A stretch of 64,000 nucleotides of DNA, taken from positions 615,788 through 679,787 of the forward strand of contig CAVQPS010000006.1 in NCBI GenBank assembly GCA_963714795.1. Reading direction: 5' to 3'. Shown here piece after piece: positions 9,598 through 19,500 of the stretch. The notes under the pieces were generated by a model. The model was given only the letters and a program-made list of their open reading frames with translations, had not been told where the DNA came from and searched no databases. The stretch's first letter is position 1; each line of letters opens with the position of its first letter. The translations under genes were made by a program, and so were the position numbers. This stretch comes from DATIXJ01 sp963714795 (lineage in GTDB: Bacteria; Bacteroidota; Ignavibacteria; UBA10030; SZUA-254).

Positions 9598-11181
9598 TTA
9601 CTCCTTCGGCTGAATGCCAAGAATTTCTTCGAGTGCCTTACGGGCATTTTCGGTACCGATCTGTCCGAGAGCATTTACCGCTGCACTGCGAAGTTTACGA
9701 TCCGATTGATTCTTCGCAACACCTTGAAGAAACGGAATCGCTCCATCGTTGCCGGTATTGCCGAGAGCATAGATTGCAGCGAGCGTTAATTCCGGATCAT
9801 TTTGTTCCTGAACGATTTTTCCAAGGGCCGGAATGGAAGCTTTGTCATCTTCATTCCCTATTTGATACAGCGCTTGCTTGCGGACGTCAACGGATTTTGC
9901 CTTCTGAAAAATATCCAGCATCATCTCGGCTTCATTCCCGTCGGATAAATTACCGAGAGCGTAAATCGCGGTTTTGGCAATCTGATCGTTCGGATTCGTT
10001 TCTGCAGTCGTCATCAGAAACTCTTTTGCAGAAGGGTCATCGGTATTCCCCAGAGAATGAAGCGCCGCTTCCTGTACTTCCGGATCGGAACTTTTCGCGA
10101 TGATCAACTTCAACGCTTCTACGGACCCGGCTCCGGATATATTCCCGAGTGCATATGCGGAAGCTTTACGAAGGGAAATGTCCTTATCGTTCAGAGCAAT
10201 ATCCTGTAACACTGACACCGATTGTGCATCGCCGCGGTTACCGAATGCATACATGGCAGCTTCACGAACCTCTTTCTGCGTCGACTCCTTGATGATTCTT
10301 TTCAATTCCGCCACGGCCTTGTCGCTCGATGAATTTCCCAGCGAATATGTCGCTGCTTTTGCAAGATCCTGATCGGCGTCGGTCCGTGCCACCTCACCGA
10401 GCAATTGCGAGACGGCATCGCTTTCGGAATTTGCGAGCGCATAGAGAACCGCTTTCCGTACTTCCTTGTCGATCGTCGACCGGACGATGCCTGAGAGTGC
10501 ACTGAATGCTTCCGGTGCGTCTGAATTTCCCATTGCATAAACGGCATCCTTCTGCACTTTGACACTCGGATCCTTCGCAGCAATCTCCGCAAGTTTCTTC
10601 ATCGCCTTTTGTGTTTCAAAATTCCCGAGAACATAAACGATTTTACTCCGGATATTTTCATTCTGAGATTGATCATACAAATTCACGATCGCCTCATACG
10701 ATTGTTCGTTGCCGATATTGCCGAGCGCATAGAGCGCCGCAAGCTTGACTTCCTCATCATCGGACCCTTCCAATCCTTTGACGATCGATGCATATTGTTG
10801 TTTGCCTTGCTTGACAAGATCGTACCCGATATTGACAAGATTCGCTTTCGCATCTTTTACCCATTTGCTTTTCGGAAACGATGAGATGAAATCCTGGTAG
10901 CATTTGAAAACGCTTTCCTGATCTTCCCCCATTTTATCGCGTGTATAGCATTGCCAGTAATGAGCCGCATCCGCAAAGTTGCTCTTCGGAAACCGGTCGA
11001 GAAAATCACCGAATGCCTTTTGCGCCTCGGGCCATTGCTCGGAAAGAATATATGCATACGCCTGCTGGTACGCTTTGGATGAAGTCTCTTGAGCAAAAAG
11101 CTTTGTGCTCAATCCCATCATCAGGATCAGAACGACCGGAAAGATCGATAGATAATTGTAATTGATTTTTCTGAACGTCAT
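9598..11181 (-). CDS. Exported TPR/HEAT-repeat protein
   Basis: About 527 residues. An N-terminal hydrophobic segment (YLSIFPVVLILMMGLSTKLFA) looks like a signal peptide. It is followed by two TPR-like helical pairs (AYAYILSEQWPEAQKAFGDF, ESVFKCYQDFISSFPKSKW) resembling YbgF/CpoB tails. Then come twelve highly regular HEAT repeats of about 31 residues with the recurring core AxYALGN. No catalytic motif is visible, so it is probably a periplasmic scaffold or sensor partner. The ATG at 11181 has AAGGA about eight bases upstream and is preferred over an in-frame ATG at 11199 that overlaps the anti-sigma stop as ATGA. Co-transcribed with the sigma/anti-sigma pair. Confidence 0.8.
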   Translation of the reverse strand: MTFRKINYNYLSIFPVVLILMMGLSTKLFAQETSSKAYQQAYAYILSEQWPEAQKAFGDFLDRFPKSNFADAAHYWQCYTRDKMGEDQESVFKCYQDFISSFPKSKWVKDAKANLVNIGYDLVKQGKQQYASIVKGLEGSDDEEVKLAALYALGNIGNEQSYEAIVNLYDQSQNENIRSKIVYVLGNFETQKAMKKLAEIAAKDPSVKVQKDAVYAMGNSDAPEAFSALSGIVRSTIDKEVRKAVLYALANSESDAVSQLLGEVARTDADQDLAKAATYSLGNSSSDKAVAELKRIIKESTQKEVREAAMYAFGNRGDAQSVSVLQDIALNDKDISLRKASAYALGNISGAGSVEALKLIIAKSSDPEVQEAALHSLGNTDDPSAKEFLMTTAETNPNDQIAKTAIYALGNLSDGNEAEMMLDIFQKAKSVDVRKQALYQIGNEDDKASIPALGKIVQEQNDPELTLAAIYALGNTGNDGAIPFLQGVAKNQSDRKLRSAAVNALGQIGTENARKALEEILGIQPKE

Positions 11182-11195
11182 AATGTTATCCTTTA

Positions 11196-12005
11196 TCATA
11201 AAGTATGTTTTTCAGTTTTGACAGGAGAATCTGGATGATGTTTTTTCTCCAGCATTTCTTGTAAATTGATCTTCAATAAAATCGATTTTTGATCGACACC
11301 GGTTTTGACAAGCTCAACGACCGGTACACCGGGTTTGATTTCCGTATTCGCAAGCTGGAGTAAAATGACTTCGAGATCCTTCACGAGCTGAAGAAGCCGC
11401 CGTTGATCGGGATCTTTGAGTACCGTTTTTAAATACGTTGCTTTCTCAATCAGATCGCGCGAAACCTGTTGCTGTGCCGCAAAATCGGCGGGAAGAGAAT
11501 GCCCGTCCGACGTATTAATCATGCCGATCAGCAAATTTTTTGACCGCTGTAAATACAAATGTGCCATCGCCGTCACCGAATCATCCGATGATGATGCTAT
11601 GCCACCGTCAGATTCCTGATGAATACTCGATACGGGAACAACATTCATGTATGTTCTTCCCAAAAAGATCCCGACGGCGACCAGCACGACAGCAGCAATT
11701 CCATACGCCCATGATGGTATCGGAACGTTCGAGAATTGCTTCAGTCCAAAGAATTTGATTATTCTTTTTTGATCTTTGCGTTCAAGCTTGGGAACTAATT
11801 CTTCCCAATACCGATCCCGGAATTGGGCATCCGGTTCCGGACGTTCGCGAAGGTTCATCACGAGAAGAGTTTCACGAAGGTTGGTGATCTCCGATCTGCA
11901 TTCCTCGCATTCTTTGCAATGTTCCTCAAACCGCACCGCGTCGTTTTTCGGCAATTGATGATAGAGGGCATCGACAAACATTGCTCTGCATTCATTGTGC
12001 GTCAT
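11196..12005 (-). CDS. Anti-sigma factor with zf-HC2 zinc finger
   Basis: A 269-residue single-pass membrane protein. The N-terminal cytoplasmic domain has the anti-sigma zinc-finger signature H29-x3-C33-x2-C36, with further Cys near the N-terminus. A transmembrane helix follows at about residues 98-117 (IPSWAYGIAAVVLVAVGIFL), then a periplasmic helical domain of about 150 residues. Known members of this class bind and hold their ECF sigma factor at the membrane until a signal releases it. Its ATG shares one base with the sigma stop (TAATG), which implies translational coupling and a one-to-one pair. The signal sensed is unknown. Confidence 0.9.
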   Translation of the reverse strand: MTHNECRAMFVDALYHQLPKNDAVRFEEHCKECEECRSEITNLRETLLVMNLRERPEPDAQFRDRYWEELVPKLERKDQKRIIKFFGLKQFSNVPIPSWAYGIAAVVLVAVGIFLGRTYMNVVPVSSIHQESDGGIASSSDDSVTAMAHLYLQRSKNLLIGMINTSDGHSLPADFAAQQQVSRDLIEKATYLKTVLKDPDQRRLLQLVKDLEVILLQLANTEIKPGVPVVELVKTGVDQKSILLKINLQEMLEKKHHPDSPVKTEKHTL

Positions 12006-12589
12006 TATTGATTCTCCAATCCAAAATCTTTTTTATAAAATGCCAATGCTTTTTGCAAGCGCCGGATTGCACGGAACAAAAATGATTTGACCGTTCCTTC
12101 AGAAATTTCCAGTGTCTCGGAAATTTGTTTCAACGAAAGATCGTGATAATGGCGTAAAACAAAAACGGAACGCTCTTTCGATGTAAGTTTATCCAACGCT
12201 TTTTCTATTTCTTGTCTGATTAGTCCTGCTTCCGCCGATTTTTCCGGAGAAACAGAAGATGAATGCTTCATGGCTCCTGCAACGACTCCTTCATCGATAT
12301 CATCACGAAACGACATCTGTGTGAACGATTTTACTTTCCGGCGATCCATACATGTATTGACGGTGATACGATACAGCCACGTACTCCATTTTGCATCATG
12401 TCGAAATTGATGAAGCGACCGATACGCTTTCACAAAGACATCCTGTGACAGGTCTTCCGCGTCATGGCGGCTACCGGTCAAATCGTATGCCAGTCGATAT
12501 ACATTGATCTTTGAGCGGTCAACAAGCTCGCGAAAAGCATTTATTTCACCGCGCTGAGCCCGCTCGATCAACAGATGTTCATCGGTCAC
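12005..12589 (-). CDS. ECF-type RNA polymerase sigma factor (sigma-70 family)
   Basis: A 194-residue sigma factor with only regions 2 and 4. Region 2 includes LAYDLTGSRHDAEDLSQDVFVKAY and WLYRITVNTCMDRRK. Region 4 includes LDKLTSKERSVFVLRHYHDL and a helix-turn-helix of the ISETLEISEGTVKSFLFRAIRRL type. These are typical of RpoE/SigW-like ECF factors. The start is GTG at 12587-12589, with GGAG at 12595-12598 on the minus strand. It is the first gene of a four-gene operon (sigma, anti-sigma, TPR/HEAT, HEAT), so the HEAT proteins are likely to be made with, and perhaps act with, the stress-sensing pair. Autoregulation is common in the family but not shown here. Confidence 0.93.
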   Translation of the reverse strand: MTDEHLLIERAQRGEINAFRELVDRSKINVYRLAYDLTGSRHDAEDLSQDVFVKAYRSLHQFRHDAKWSTWLYRITVNTCMDRRKVKSFTQMSFRDDIDEGVVAGAMKHSSSVSPEKSAEAGLIRQEIEKALDKLTSKERSVFVLRHYHDLSLKQISETLEISEGTVKSFLFRAIRRLQKALAFYKKDFGLENQ

Positions 12590-12661
12590 TCATTCTCCTT
12601 CATGTGAAAATAAGACGGAAGTTGGCAAAGGAAGGTTTACATAAAAACTAAGCAATTTTTA

Positions 12662-12710
12662 ATAAAAAAGGAGTTTGCCCGTTATTAAATACTCCCTCTT
12701 GAACGAGATA
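12662..12710. repeat. Terminator-like repeat unit, copy 1 (degenerate)
   Basis: An AAAAAAGGAGTTT arm at 12664-12676 pairs imperfectly with AAATACTCCCTCTT at 12687-12700. The flanks (gtttgcc inside, gaacga plus ata outside) match the better-paired copy at 12798-12845, so the two are copies of one roughly 50-base unit flanking the palindrome between them. Confidence 0.5.
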
Positions 12711-12720
12711 GTGCAAAGGA

Positions 12721-12791
12721 GGTAACTGGGAGGAAGTTCTACTTCCGATCCAAAAACCGGGCTTGTCGTCAGTAGTAGAACTACTTCCCAG
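12721..12791. repeat. REP-like palindrome, copy 2
   Basis: The left arm ctgggaggaagttctact (12726-12743) pairs with the right arm agtagaactacttcccag (12774-12791), with three mismatches in the middle and a 30-base loop. The left half matches the element at 6653. It sits in the upstream region of the sigma operon between two terminator-like units. Confidence 0.65.
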
Positions 12792-12800
12792 CCTAGTGTA

Positions 12801-12835
12801 AAAAAGGAGTTTGCCGTTGCTGTAAACTCCTTTTT
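12801..12835. terminator. Bidirectional rho-independent terminator
   Basis: A perfect 12-base stem, aaaaaggagttt (12801-12812) and aaactccttttt (12824-12835), with an 11-base loop. A/T runs on both sides allow termination in either direction. It is placed to end transcription of the lipoprotein gene (13103-14785, minus strand) before the sigma operon promoter region. Confidence 0.65.
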
Positions 12836-12860
12836 GAACGAAATATTCGAAAAATGCCCT

Positions 12861-13004
12861 GCTATTTCAATCCGGACGGCAGCCTCGGTGAGGAAATAAG
12901 TTTTTTAAATTCTTCCAGTACGTGCGGCTCACTTCCAATGTGCAACCTTGCGAAGGTTCCAAACCTTCGCAAGGTTTAGACCAGCAAAGTGAGTCGCACA
13001 TCCA
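12861..13004. repeat. 144-base composite repeat, copy A (gene-tail fragment plus hairpin)
   Basis: It differs from copy B (14918-15061) at only four positions. On the minus strand it has a large hairpin followed by a short coding remnant that reads EEFKKLISSPRLPSGLK and stop, almost identical to the C-terminus of the DUF885 gene at 15074. The hairpin has nested arms: gtgcggctcactt with aagtgagtcgcac (one mismatch) outside, and aaccttgcgaaggtt with aaccttcgcaaggtt (perfect) inside. The two copies are in the same orientation and flank the lipoprotein gene. Confidence 0.85.
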
Positions 13005-13102
13005 GTGTACCTCATCTTCAAATTTTAGTAAATCAGTTATTTGAAACCCTCTTACATTATTTTGGTCTATCACTAATCGAAATCGTTTGCTATTTTTTGT
13101 CT

Positions 13103-14785
13103 TTACCTCCTTCCACGGTTAACTACCGCGTAATAATGAATCCCATCATCATATCTTTCACCAACAGCAACAACTTGTGTTGAGGTAACAGCAATTCCAT
13201 ACAAGTTATCCGTTGTCGTTTCCAACTGAGGAAATGATTTCCACGTCGAACCGTTGTAATGCAATACCCTTCCCGGATAACCTGCTACGAATATATCGTT
13301 CTCCGCCGTTCCCCTCACTCGTGTCTGTGCCCAGCTATTGGGGTCTCCTACTCCCCATAAGGCTATCGCTGCACCTTGCGATTGTGCCGACATTTTGTAT
13401 AAGTCGAAGAAGCTCAATGCAAATACTCTAAAATCACCATCTGTCCAGACGCTATTAATTCCTCCAGATAAGTAATTGTTTCGATAACCGGAAAGGTGCG
13501 TACTATCGTCGTAGACAACCTCCCAAGTATTTCCTTTCCGTATATCAAGTTTTAACAACACCGTCGGTTTAGAATCTACCCACCCGGAAGCCCACACAAT
13601 ATTTCCATCCGGACTGCCCCAGACATCCAACAAATCAGTCGTCGTTCCTGATGGCATGCCCTGCCACTCAACGCCATTATAATGATCAATGCGACCATTT
13701 CGACCAACAGCATAGAGATTACCCGATGAAGTTCCCCAGAGCTTCAAGATTTCTCCAGGTACATCTCCGCTCTCAAACCCACAAATATGGTGAAACTCGA
13801 CTCCATCCCAATGGACGCAATTAAGGCCATTAGGACAGATCCAAACATCATTTGGAGAGAAAGCTATAATGGCTTTTGTGTCAGGACTGTATTCAGTATC
13901 TCCTATTGCACCAGAAATACAAAATGAGAAAGTTACTCTCTCCAAAGTCCATTTAGTACCGTCCCACTTTGCAAGATTTTCAGGTAAGACTTGTGATATT
14001 GAATCGTAAAATCTTCCTGTCACCCAGATCGTCTGGTCATCCAGGATTGCAACGTCATTTGCAACAGATGTTATCGCTCCAAGAGTATCAACTTGCCATG
14101 TAACAAAGTGGTTTGTTGTATCCAGGGTTCTCACGTTTATCGTCGCACTCGAATCAATCAGAATAATGTTATCTAACCGGTACAACGTATATTGATGTAA
14201 GGTATTGGGCATTAAAGATGCATCAACGAGAACTGTATCCTGCCCAGATAGATACCCTTTAGACACAATCGTATCTCGATCCCTGATTAGACTATATCCG
14301 CGAAGCGCGTTGTGATCTGGAACTTGTATATGAAACTCCGCATCATGGATTCCAATATCAACAACGCTCATGGAAACACTTGCCGAATCGATTGTATGGA
14401 TCGTCACTTGGTTGGAAGAATCTTGAAACAATAATAAAGAATCATTTCTTAATCGATACACTTTATAGCTATAGCTTTTCCCGCGCAATAAAGTGGAATC
14501 GATATAAGTAATTTTATTGCCGTAGGGAGCTTTAATGAAAGGAAGAAACGACCTATTGTTCCTGATCGCAAGATCATAACGACGAATTGTATCGAGAATC
14601 TGGATGTGGATCTTTGCCGTCGTAATGGTGACACTATCAACAGAAAGTCGCAGATTGTTTTGCAAAGGTAGAACGATTTCAGAATTCCGGCAACCCGAGT
14701 TTGAAAAGAAGTAAACAGATAAACAAAATACGACAGCCTTGAATACTATGTACTTTTTATGTTGCATTAACTTTAATAAATTCAT
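13103..14785 (-). CDS. Predicted lipoprotein with two beta-domains and a beta-propeller
   Basis: A 560-residue exported protein of unknown function. The N-terminus has a hydrophobic stretch ending FFSNSGC, a weak lipobox. Two FN3-like beta-sandwich segments follow at about 45-130 and 135-220, each with a YxxYRL-type strand. The remaining 330 residues contain repeats such as VWTDGDFRVFALS, IWVTGRFYDS, LYAVGRNGRIDHYNG and IFVAGYPGRVLHYNGSTWK, a propeller type common in secreted Bacteroidota/Ignavibacteria proteins. It is flanked on both sides by 144-base direct repeats (12861-13004 and 14918-15061), so the gene sits like a cassette. The start could also be the ATG at 14767. Confidence 0.7.
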   Translation of the reverse strand: MNLLKLMQHKKYIVFKAVVFCLSVYFFSNSGCRNSEIVLPLQNNLRLSVDSVTITTAKIHIQILDTIRRYDLAIRNNRSFLPFIKAPYGNKITYIDSTLLRGKSYSYKVYRLRNDSLLLFQDSSNQVTIHTIDSASVSMSVVDIGIHDAEFHIQVPDHNALRGYSLIRDRDTIVSKGYLSGQDTVLVDASLMPNTLHQYTLYRLDNIILIDSSATINVRTLDTTNHFVTWQVDTLGAITSVANDVAILDDQTIWVTGRFYDSISQVLPENLAKWDGTKWTLERVTFSFCISGAIGDTEYSPDTKAIIAFSPNDVWICPNGLNCVHWDGVEFHHICGFESGDVPGEILKLWGTSSGNLYAVGRNGRIDHYNGVEWQGMPSGTTTDLLDVWGSPDGNIVWASGWVDSKPTVLLKLDIRKGNTWEVVYDDSTHLSGYRNNYLSGGINSVWTDGDFRVFALSFFDLYKMSAQSQGAAIALWGVGDPNSWAQTRVRGTAENDIFVAGYPGRVLHYNGSTWKSFPQLETTTDNLYGIAVTSTQVVAVGERYDDGIHYYAVVNRGRR

Positions 14786-14917
14786 GACAATGAATTCAAC
14801 CGACTTGTGTTGATTCTATTTTACCATGAGACAAGCAGAAAGAGATTTTCCCATTTGTTAAGTGAACGTAAGTTATCCTAAACTAAAAGGCAAGTAATCC
14901 GCAAAATAATTTTTCCA

Positions 14918-15061
14918 GCTATTTCAATCCGGACGGCAGCCTCGGTGAGGAAATAAGTTTCTTAAATTCTTCCAGTACGTGCGACTCACTTCCAATGTGC
15001 AACCTTGCGAAGGTTCCAAACCTTCGCAAGGTTTAGATCGGCAAAGTGAGTCGCACATCCA
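14918..15061. repeat. 144-base composite repeat, copy B (gene-tail fragment plus hairpin)
   Basis: The same unit as copy A. Its outer hairpin arms gtgcgactcactt and aagtgagtcgcac are perfectly complementary here. The gene-tail part (about 14922-14972) matches the true 3' end of the DUF885 gene (15073-15127), with about five differences in 48 bases and an in-frame stop. It lies 12 bases downstream of that gene's stop. Confidence 0.85.
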
Positions 15062-15073
15062 AGCCACACATCG

Positions 15074-16305
15074 CTATAATAATCCCGACGGCAATCTCGG
15101 TGAAGAAATAAGCTTCTTAAATTCTTCCCACCGCTTCGCCGGTTGATCGGATGTTCCCCCCTTTTTCTCGATATAACTTCGGACAAGATCTTGCCCGAGA
15201 TTGTAATTGATCACATAACTCCGATACGTGTCAAAAAATCGAGTGCGTTGCTGTGCACGGTCTTTCGACATCAACGCATACGCAACGAGCCAATCTGTCG
15301 CCTGTTCACGCGTCATCGTTCCGTTCAAATAATTCCGCGCAGCCTCATTGCCGGCATAAGCAAGTTTTCCGAAAAGATCATGAATCGCGTAATATCGTTC
15401 CGTTTGTTTTGCATCCATTCCGGCAACCGGAAATAACACATCACGTTCAAACACAACCCGTTCTTTTCCGGGAAACGCAACTTCGATTCCGAAGTTTGCG
15501 GTTCCTTCGGCAATCAACGATTGTGGGCTGAACAAAGCGTAAACAGAAAACTCCACCCAATTCCGCTTCCGGTACATATTCGCTTCCAGCATTGAATTAT
15601 AGACGTGATGCCCGGGATATCCTTCATGTGCAGCAAGATCGATGGCACGATCGATGTAAATCGGCAAATCGGTATTCATCTGAATAAGACTGAAATTATT
15701 TCCTTTGTACCAATTATATCCGCTCCATGCTTTGTTCGTCACGTATTCAACCGTAAAACTTTCATTCGCGGCAAGATCGATATATTTTTTTGTACGCTTC
15801 CGGCATTCGGTAATGGCGGCTTGAAACACTGCATCGAGTTTCGGTTTCGGAATGATAAAATCTTTCTTAAAATTTTCATACCGTTCGCTGACACTTCCAT
15901 TGCCGGGCAACAGTGCACCGAGGTCTTTACACAATGACTGAAAATGACTTTCGCCGTACTTTGGCGGTTCGGCGTCATATAACGCTTTCGCTTCTTCGTC
16001 GAATGTCATCTTCTTCCCCATCAACATTTCAACACGAGCAATAGCGCACTGTTTTGTTTTGAAAGATATTGATGGCGAAGTTTTTCGATTTCTTCCCAAC
16101 TATTTGTGTCGATATGGTGCAATGCATCACTCAATGACAATGCATCATTTTTGATGGTCTCCAATGATTTCTTTTCAGCTTTTACTTGTTCCAGAAATTG
16201 CGGCGGACCGTAAAATGCATCGACGTAATCAGCGTCATGCTGACCGACTGCAAGAACAAGACCCACATATGATTCCGCAATCAGCTGCAACGATTGAGCT
16301 TTCAT
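15074..16305 (-). CDS. DUF885 family protein (frameshift near 16050)
   Basis: The restored protein is about 410 residues. The N-terminal part (MKAQSLQLIAESYVGLVLAVG, 16305 down to about 16055) and the rest (CAIARVEMLMGKKMTFDEEA onward) are in different frames. One missing A in the run caaaac would join them as LSKQKQCAIARVEM. The C-terminal region has DLAAHEGYPGHHVYN, an HExxxHH-like metal-binding pattern typical of DUF885, and a later IAEGTANFGIEVAF with the conserved Glu. The family is thought to be metallopeptidase-like; no signal peptide is seen. Its last 17 codons are duplicated twice downstream in the 144-base repeats. Confidence 0.75.
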
Positions 16306-16344
16306 GATAATTCTTCCTTTATTAAATTCGGAAGCGGTTTTTGT

Positions 16345-16530
16345 TTATTCGGTTTTCTTATCGTAATCCGATATGAATTTCTTGATTGCATCAAGATGCT
16401 GCAAAATCAACTTGGCTTTTCCGAGCCCGAATGAAAATGGAAACCGCGATCCCGGATTGAGAATGAGAATTTTGTTTCCTTTATACTCATCGACAACGGG
16501 ACTTGGTTGTTCTTGTTTTTGTTCTTCCAT
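16345..16530 (-). CDS. Small conserved hypothetical protein
   Basis: A 61-residue protein, MEEQKQEQPSP at the N-terminus, then KGNKILILNPGSRFPFSFGL and a Lys-rich helix KAKLILQHLDAIKKFISDY. The NPGS-FPFSFG-KAK block resembles a small protein I recall from several Bacteroidota/Chlorobi genomes, but no function is known to me. Codon use and the clean start with GGAG about ten bases upstream support translation. It lies in the same direction as its neighbours, between the sortilin-like and DUF885 genes. Confidence 0.6.
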   Translation of the reverse strand: MEEQKQEQPSPVVDEYKGNKILILNPGSRFPFSFGLGKAKLILQHLDAIKKFISDYDKKTE

Positions 16531-16567
16531 AAAATTTTTACTCCAGTATGATTATGAAATAGATAAC

Positions 16568-19500
16568 CTATTCTTGTTTCCAGTGTGGAAGTCTTCCCGG
16601 CGTCCACGGCGAACCTACTGAATCCATTCCTTTTTCCAGTTCCTTCAAATCAACATTCAATTAAGGAACGAAGAATGCGAAGCCGAGTTTCAAATTCATT
16701 TCCCGCGTTTTTGTACGCATCACGATGCGTTTGCGTCGGACGGGAAGTCGAAAACCGTTCATCATCGACAATATTATTGACACGTTCGCTAATCGACATC
16801 GGAGAATTTTCATTGCGCGATCTCAACGTATTGTCGCCACGAAGTACTCGAAGTATTTCGTTATCCTTTTTCTCAATTGTTCAGAGCAGCAATCATCAGA
16901 TTTTCCACCGGAGCCGACGTTTGCTGTAACGCCTGTTTGATGGATGTCAGTCGGGATTTCAAATCATTTGCAACCTGAAGTGCCCCGAAAACCGCCCGTT
17001 GCAACCGCGAAACTTTCTCCTGGAATGCAACAAGTTCCTGCCGCTCTTCCGGTTTCATCGATGAAACACCATCAACCACAACATGAAATTTTTCCGGACC
17101 GGCAAGCTGCGTGAGAACACCGTCGATCCGTTTCGCAACACTCACCTCATACGTTCCCGGCATAACCAGTGCGCCGCCTTCCGGTTGATCTTCATTCTCC
17201 GGATTCGGAGTTGAAGGAACCGGGGCAGGATAGCGCAAATCCCACGACTCCCGGTTGAATCCTTTACTCATCGATCCCGGAATTTTACAAATGATATTTC
17301 CGGATGTGTCGGCAATGGTCAGAATCAATTCTGCGGGAAGTTCCTCATCTTCCGCACGAAGCTGTTCGGCTGTCGGATACGAAATCACCGTATGATTTTT
17401 TTCAGCTTCTTTTTCAGCCGCTTGCCGTTTTTCTTTGAGAGATTGATATGATTGGCTGAGAAAATACGTAAACGTCGCTCCGAACGGCGGATTCGACGCA
17501 GTAAAATACGATTCTCCTTGAGCTGCCTTTTTTGTTCCGCCGAGCGGTTGAGATTCGATATACATCAAAGCATCTTTGGTCGGAAAGATTGTCGCTTCTT
17601 TCGATTTTATTTCTTTCGAAAGTTTCCGCAACGATGAATAATCATCCAAAATATAAAATCCTCTGCCGAATGTGGCAAGCACAAGATCATTCTCTCGTTT
17701 CTGAATTGCGATATCGCGAACAGCGATTGTCGGCAAACCGGATTTCAGTTGAATCCATTTTTCTCCGCCGTCGGTCGTAAAAAATACGCCGAATTCCGTT
17801 CCGACAAATAATAAATTCGGATCGATATTATCTTCCGCAATCGCAAGAACAGGACCATTTTCCGGAAGATTTCCTTTTATGGAAGTCCATGAATTTCCTG
17901 CATCGGTACTTTTCAAAATATACGGTGCAAAGTCGGCATTTTTATGATTATCGAATGAAGCATAAACGGTATGAGCATCATGCTGAGACGTTAAGTAATC
18001 TGCTGACATATGTTCGTTCCGGAACGGTCGGGAATTTTTCCAGCTTGCGCCACTGGGCTCCGCCGTTTTCCGTAACATGAATCAATCCGTCATCCGTGCC
18101 GACATAAATAAGTCCTTCCTGTTTCGGTGATTCCGACAGCGCAACACAATTTCCGTATAACGATGTCGATGCATTTTTTGCAACCGCATCGACGCCCCAC
18201 ACTTTTCCCATCACGGGAAGTGCATTGCGATCGATTTGTCGTGTGAGATCGCCGCTGACCGCTTTCCACGTATCGCCGCGGTCATCACTGCGGAATAATT
18301 TGTTGGCGGCAAAATAAATTCGTGTGTGAAGATGCGGACTCACAATGATCGGCGAATCCCAGTTCCATCGAAGCGGTTCTTCACCAATGCCAGCTTGCGG
18401 CTGAATACCCATCTGCTCGCCCGTTTTTCTGTCGAAACGAACCAGACCGCCATATTGACTTTCCGAATACACGGTATTCGGATCTTCCGGATCGATACGT
18501 GACTGAAATCCGTCGCCGCCGGTCGTAACATACCAATCTGAATTCACAATTCCGGAAGAACTGCGCGTGCGCGACGGTCCGCCGAACGAATTATTATCCT
18601 GCGTTCCGCCGTACACATAATAAAATGGCAAAGTATTATCGACATCGACATCATACATTTGCACGACCGGCAAATTGCTCTTGAAAGCCCATGTTGCTGC
18701 CCGATCAAAACTTTCGTACAAGCCGCCGTCGCAGCCGACGAGATAATGATTGGTATTCGATGGGTCGACCCACATGCAATGATTGTCGACATGTTTCGAT
18801 TTCTCGCCCAACGTCTGAAGTGTTTTCCCGCCGTCGTTGGAAACCATAATCAGAAAATTCATAACGTACATTCGATCGGCATTTTTCGGATCGCCATAAA
18901 TTGTTGCGTAATACATTGCCGTGGCGTCGTAACCATTTCGTTTTTCCCATGAAGCGCCGTAATCGGTCGAGCGGAAAATGCCGCCCTTTTTGTCCGATGC
19001 TTCGATGCTTGCATACACAACGCGCGAATCAGCAGGAGAAATTGCCAGGCCGATTCTTCCGACTTCACCGGATGGCAAACCGGAAGTCACTTTATTCCAT
19101 GTCGCACCGGCGTCGGTCGATTTATACATTGCCGATTCCGGCCCGCCGTCGATTAACGTCCACACATGTCGCCGTCGCTGGTAGGATGCGGCAATCAGCA
19201 TATCGGGATTTTTCGGATCCATCACAACATCGGTCACGCCGGTATTTTCGCTCACCGATAAAATGTTTTTCCATGTCTTGCCGGCATCTGTCGTTTTAAA
19301 TAATCCGCGATCGCCGCCGGGTCCCCACAACGGTCCTTGAGATGCGACATAAACGACATTCGTGTTTCGCGGATCGATAACAATGCGTGCGATATGTTCC
19401 GATTTTTTTAATCCGACATTCTTCCACGATTTTCCGCCATCCTCGGAACGATACACGCCATCGCCGTATGAAACACTGCGCTGACTGTTATTTTCTCCGG

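Noticed and set aside
12801..12835. Riboswitch or attenuator ahead of the sigma operon
   Set aside because: The hairpin is a simple symmetric stem with A/T runs, far from the sigma start, and fits a bidirectional terminator.
12867..13073. 68-codon minus-strand frame in the repeat region (and the similar 14986-15186 frame)
   Set aside because: They read through the hairpin and the DUF885 tail copy out of frame; there is no start context and they exist only because the repeats are open.
16585..16929. Open frame of 114 codons on the plus strand
   Set aside because: The minus strand here reads a convincing C-terminus of the sortilin-like protein in shifted frames, so the plus-strand frame is a shadow.
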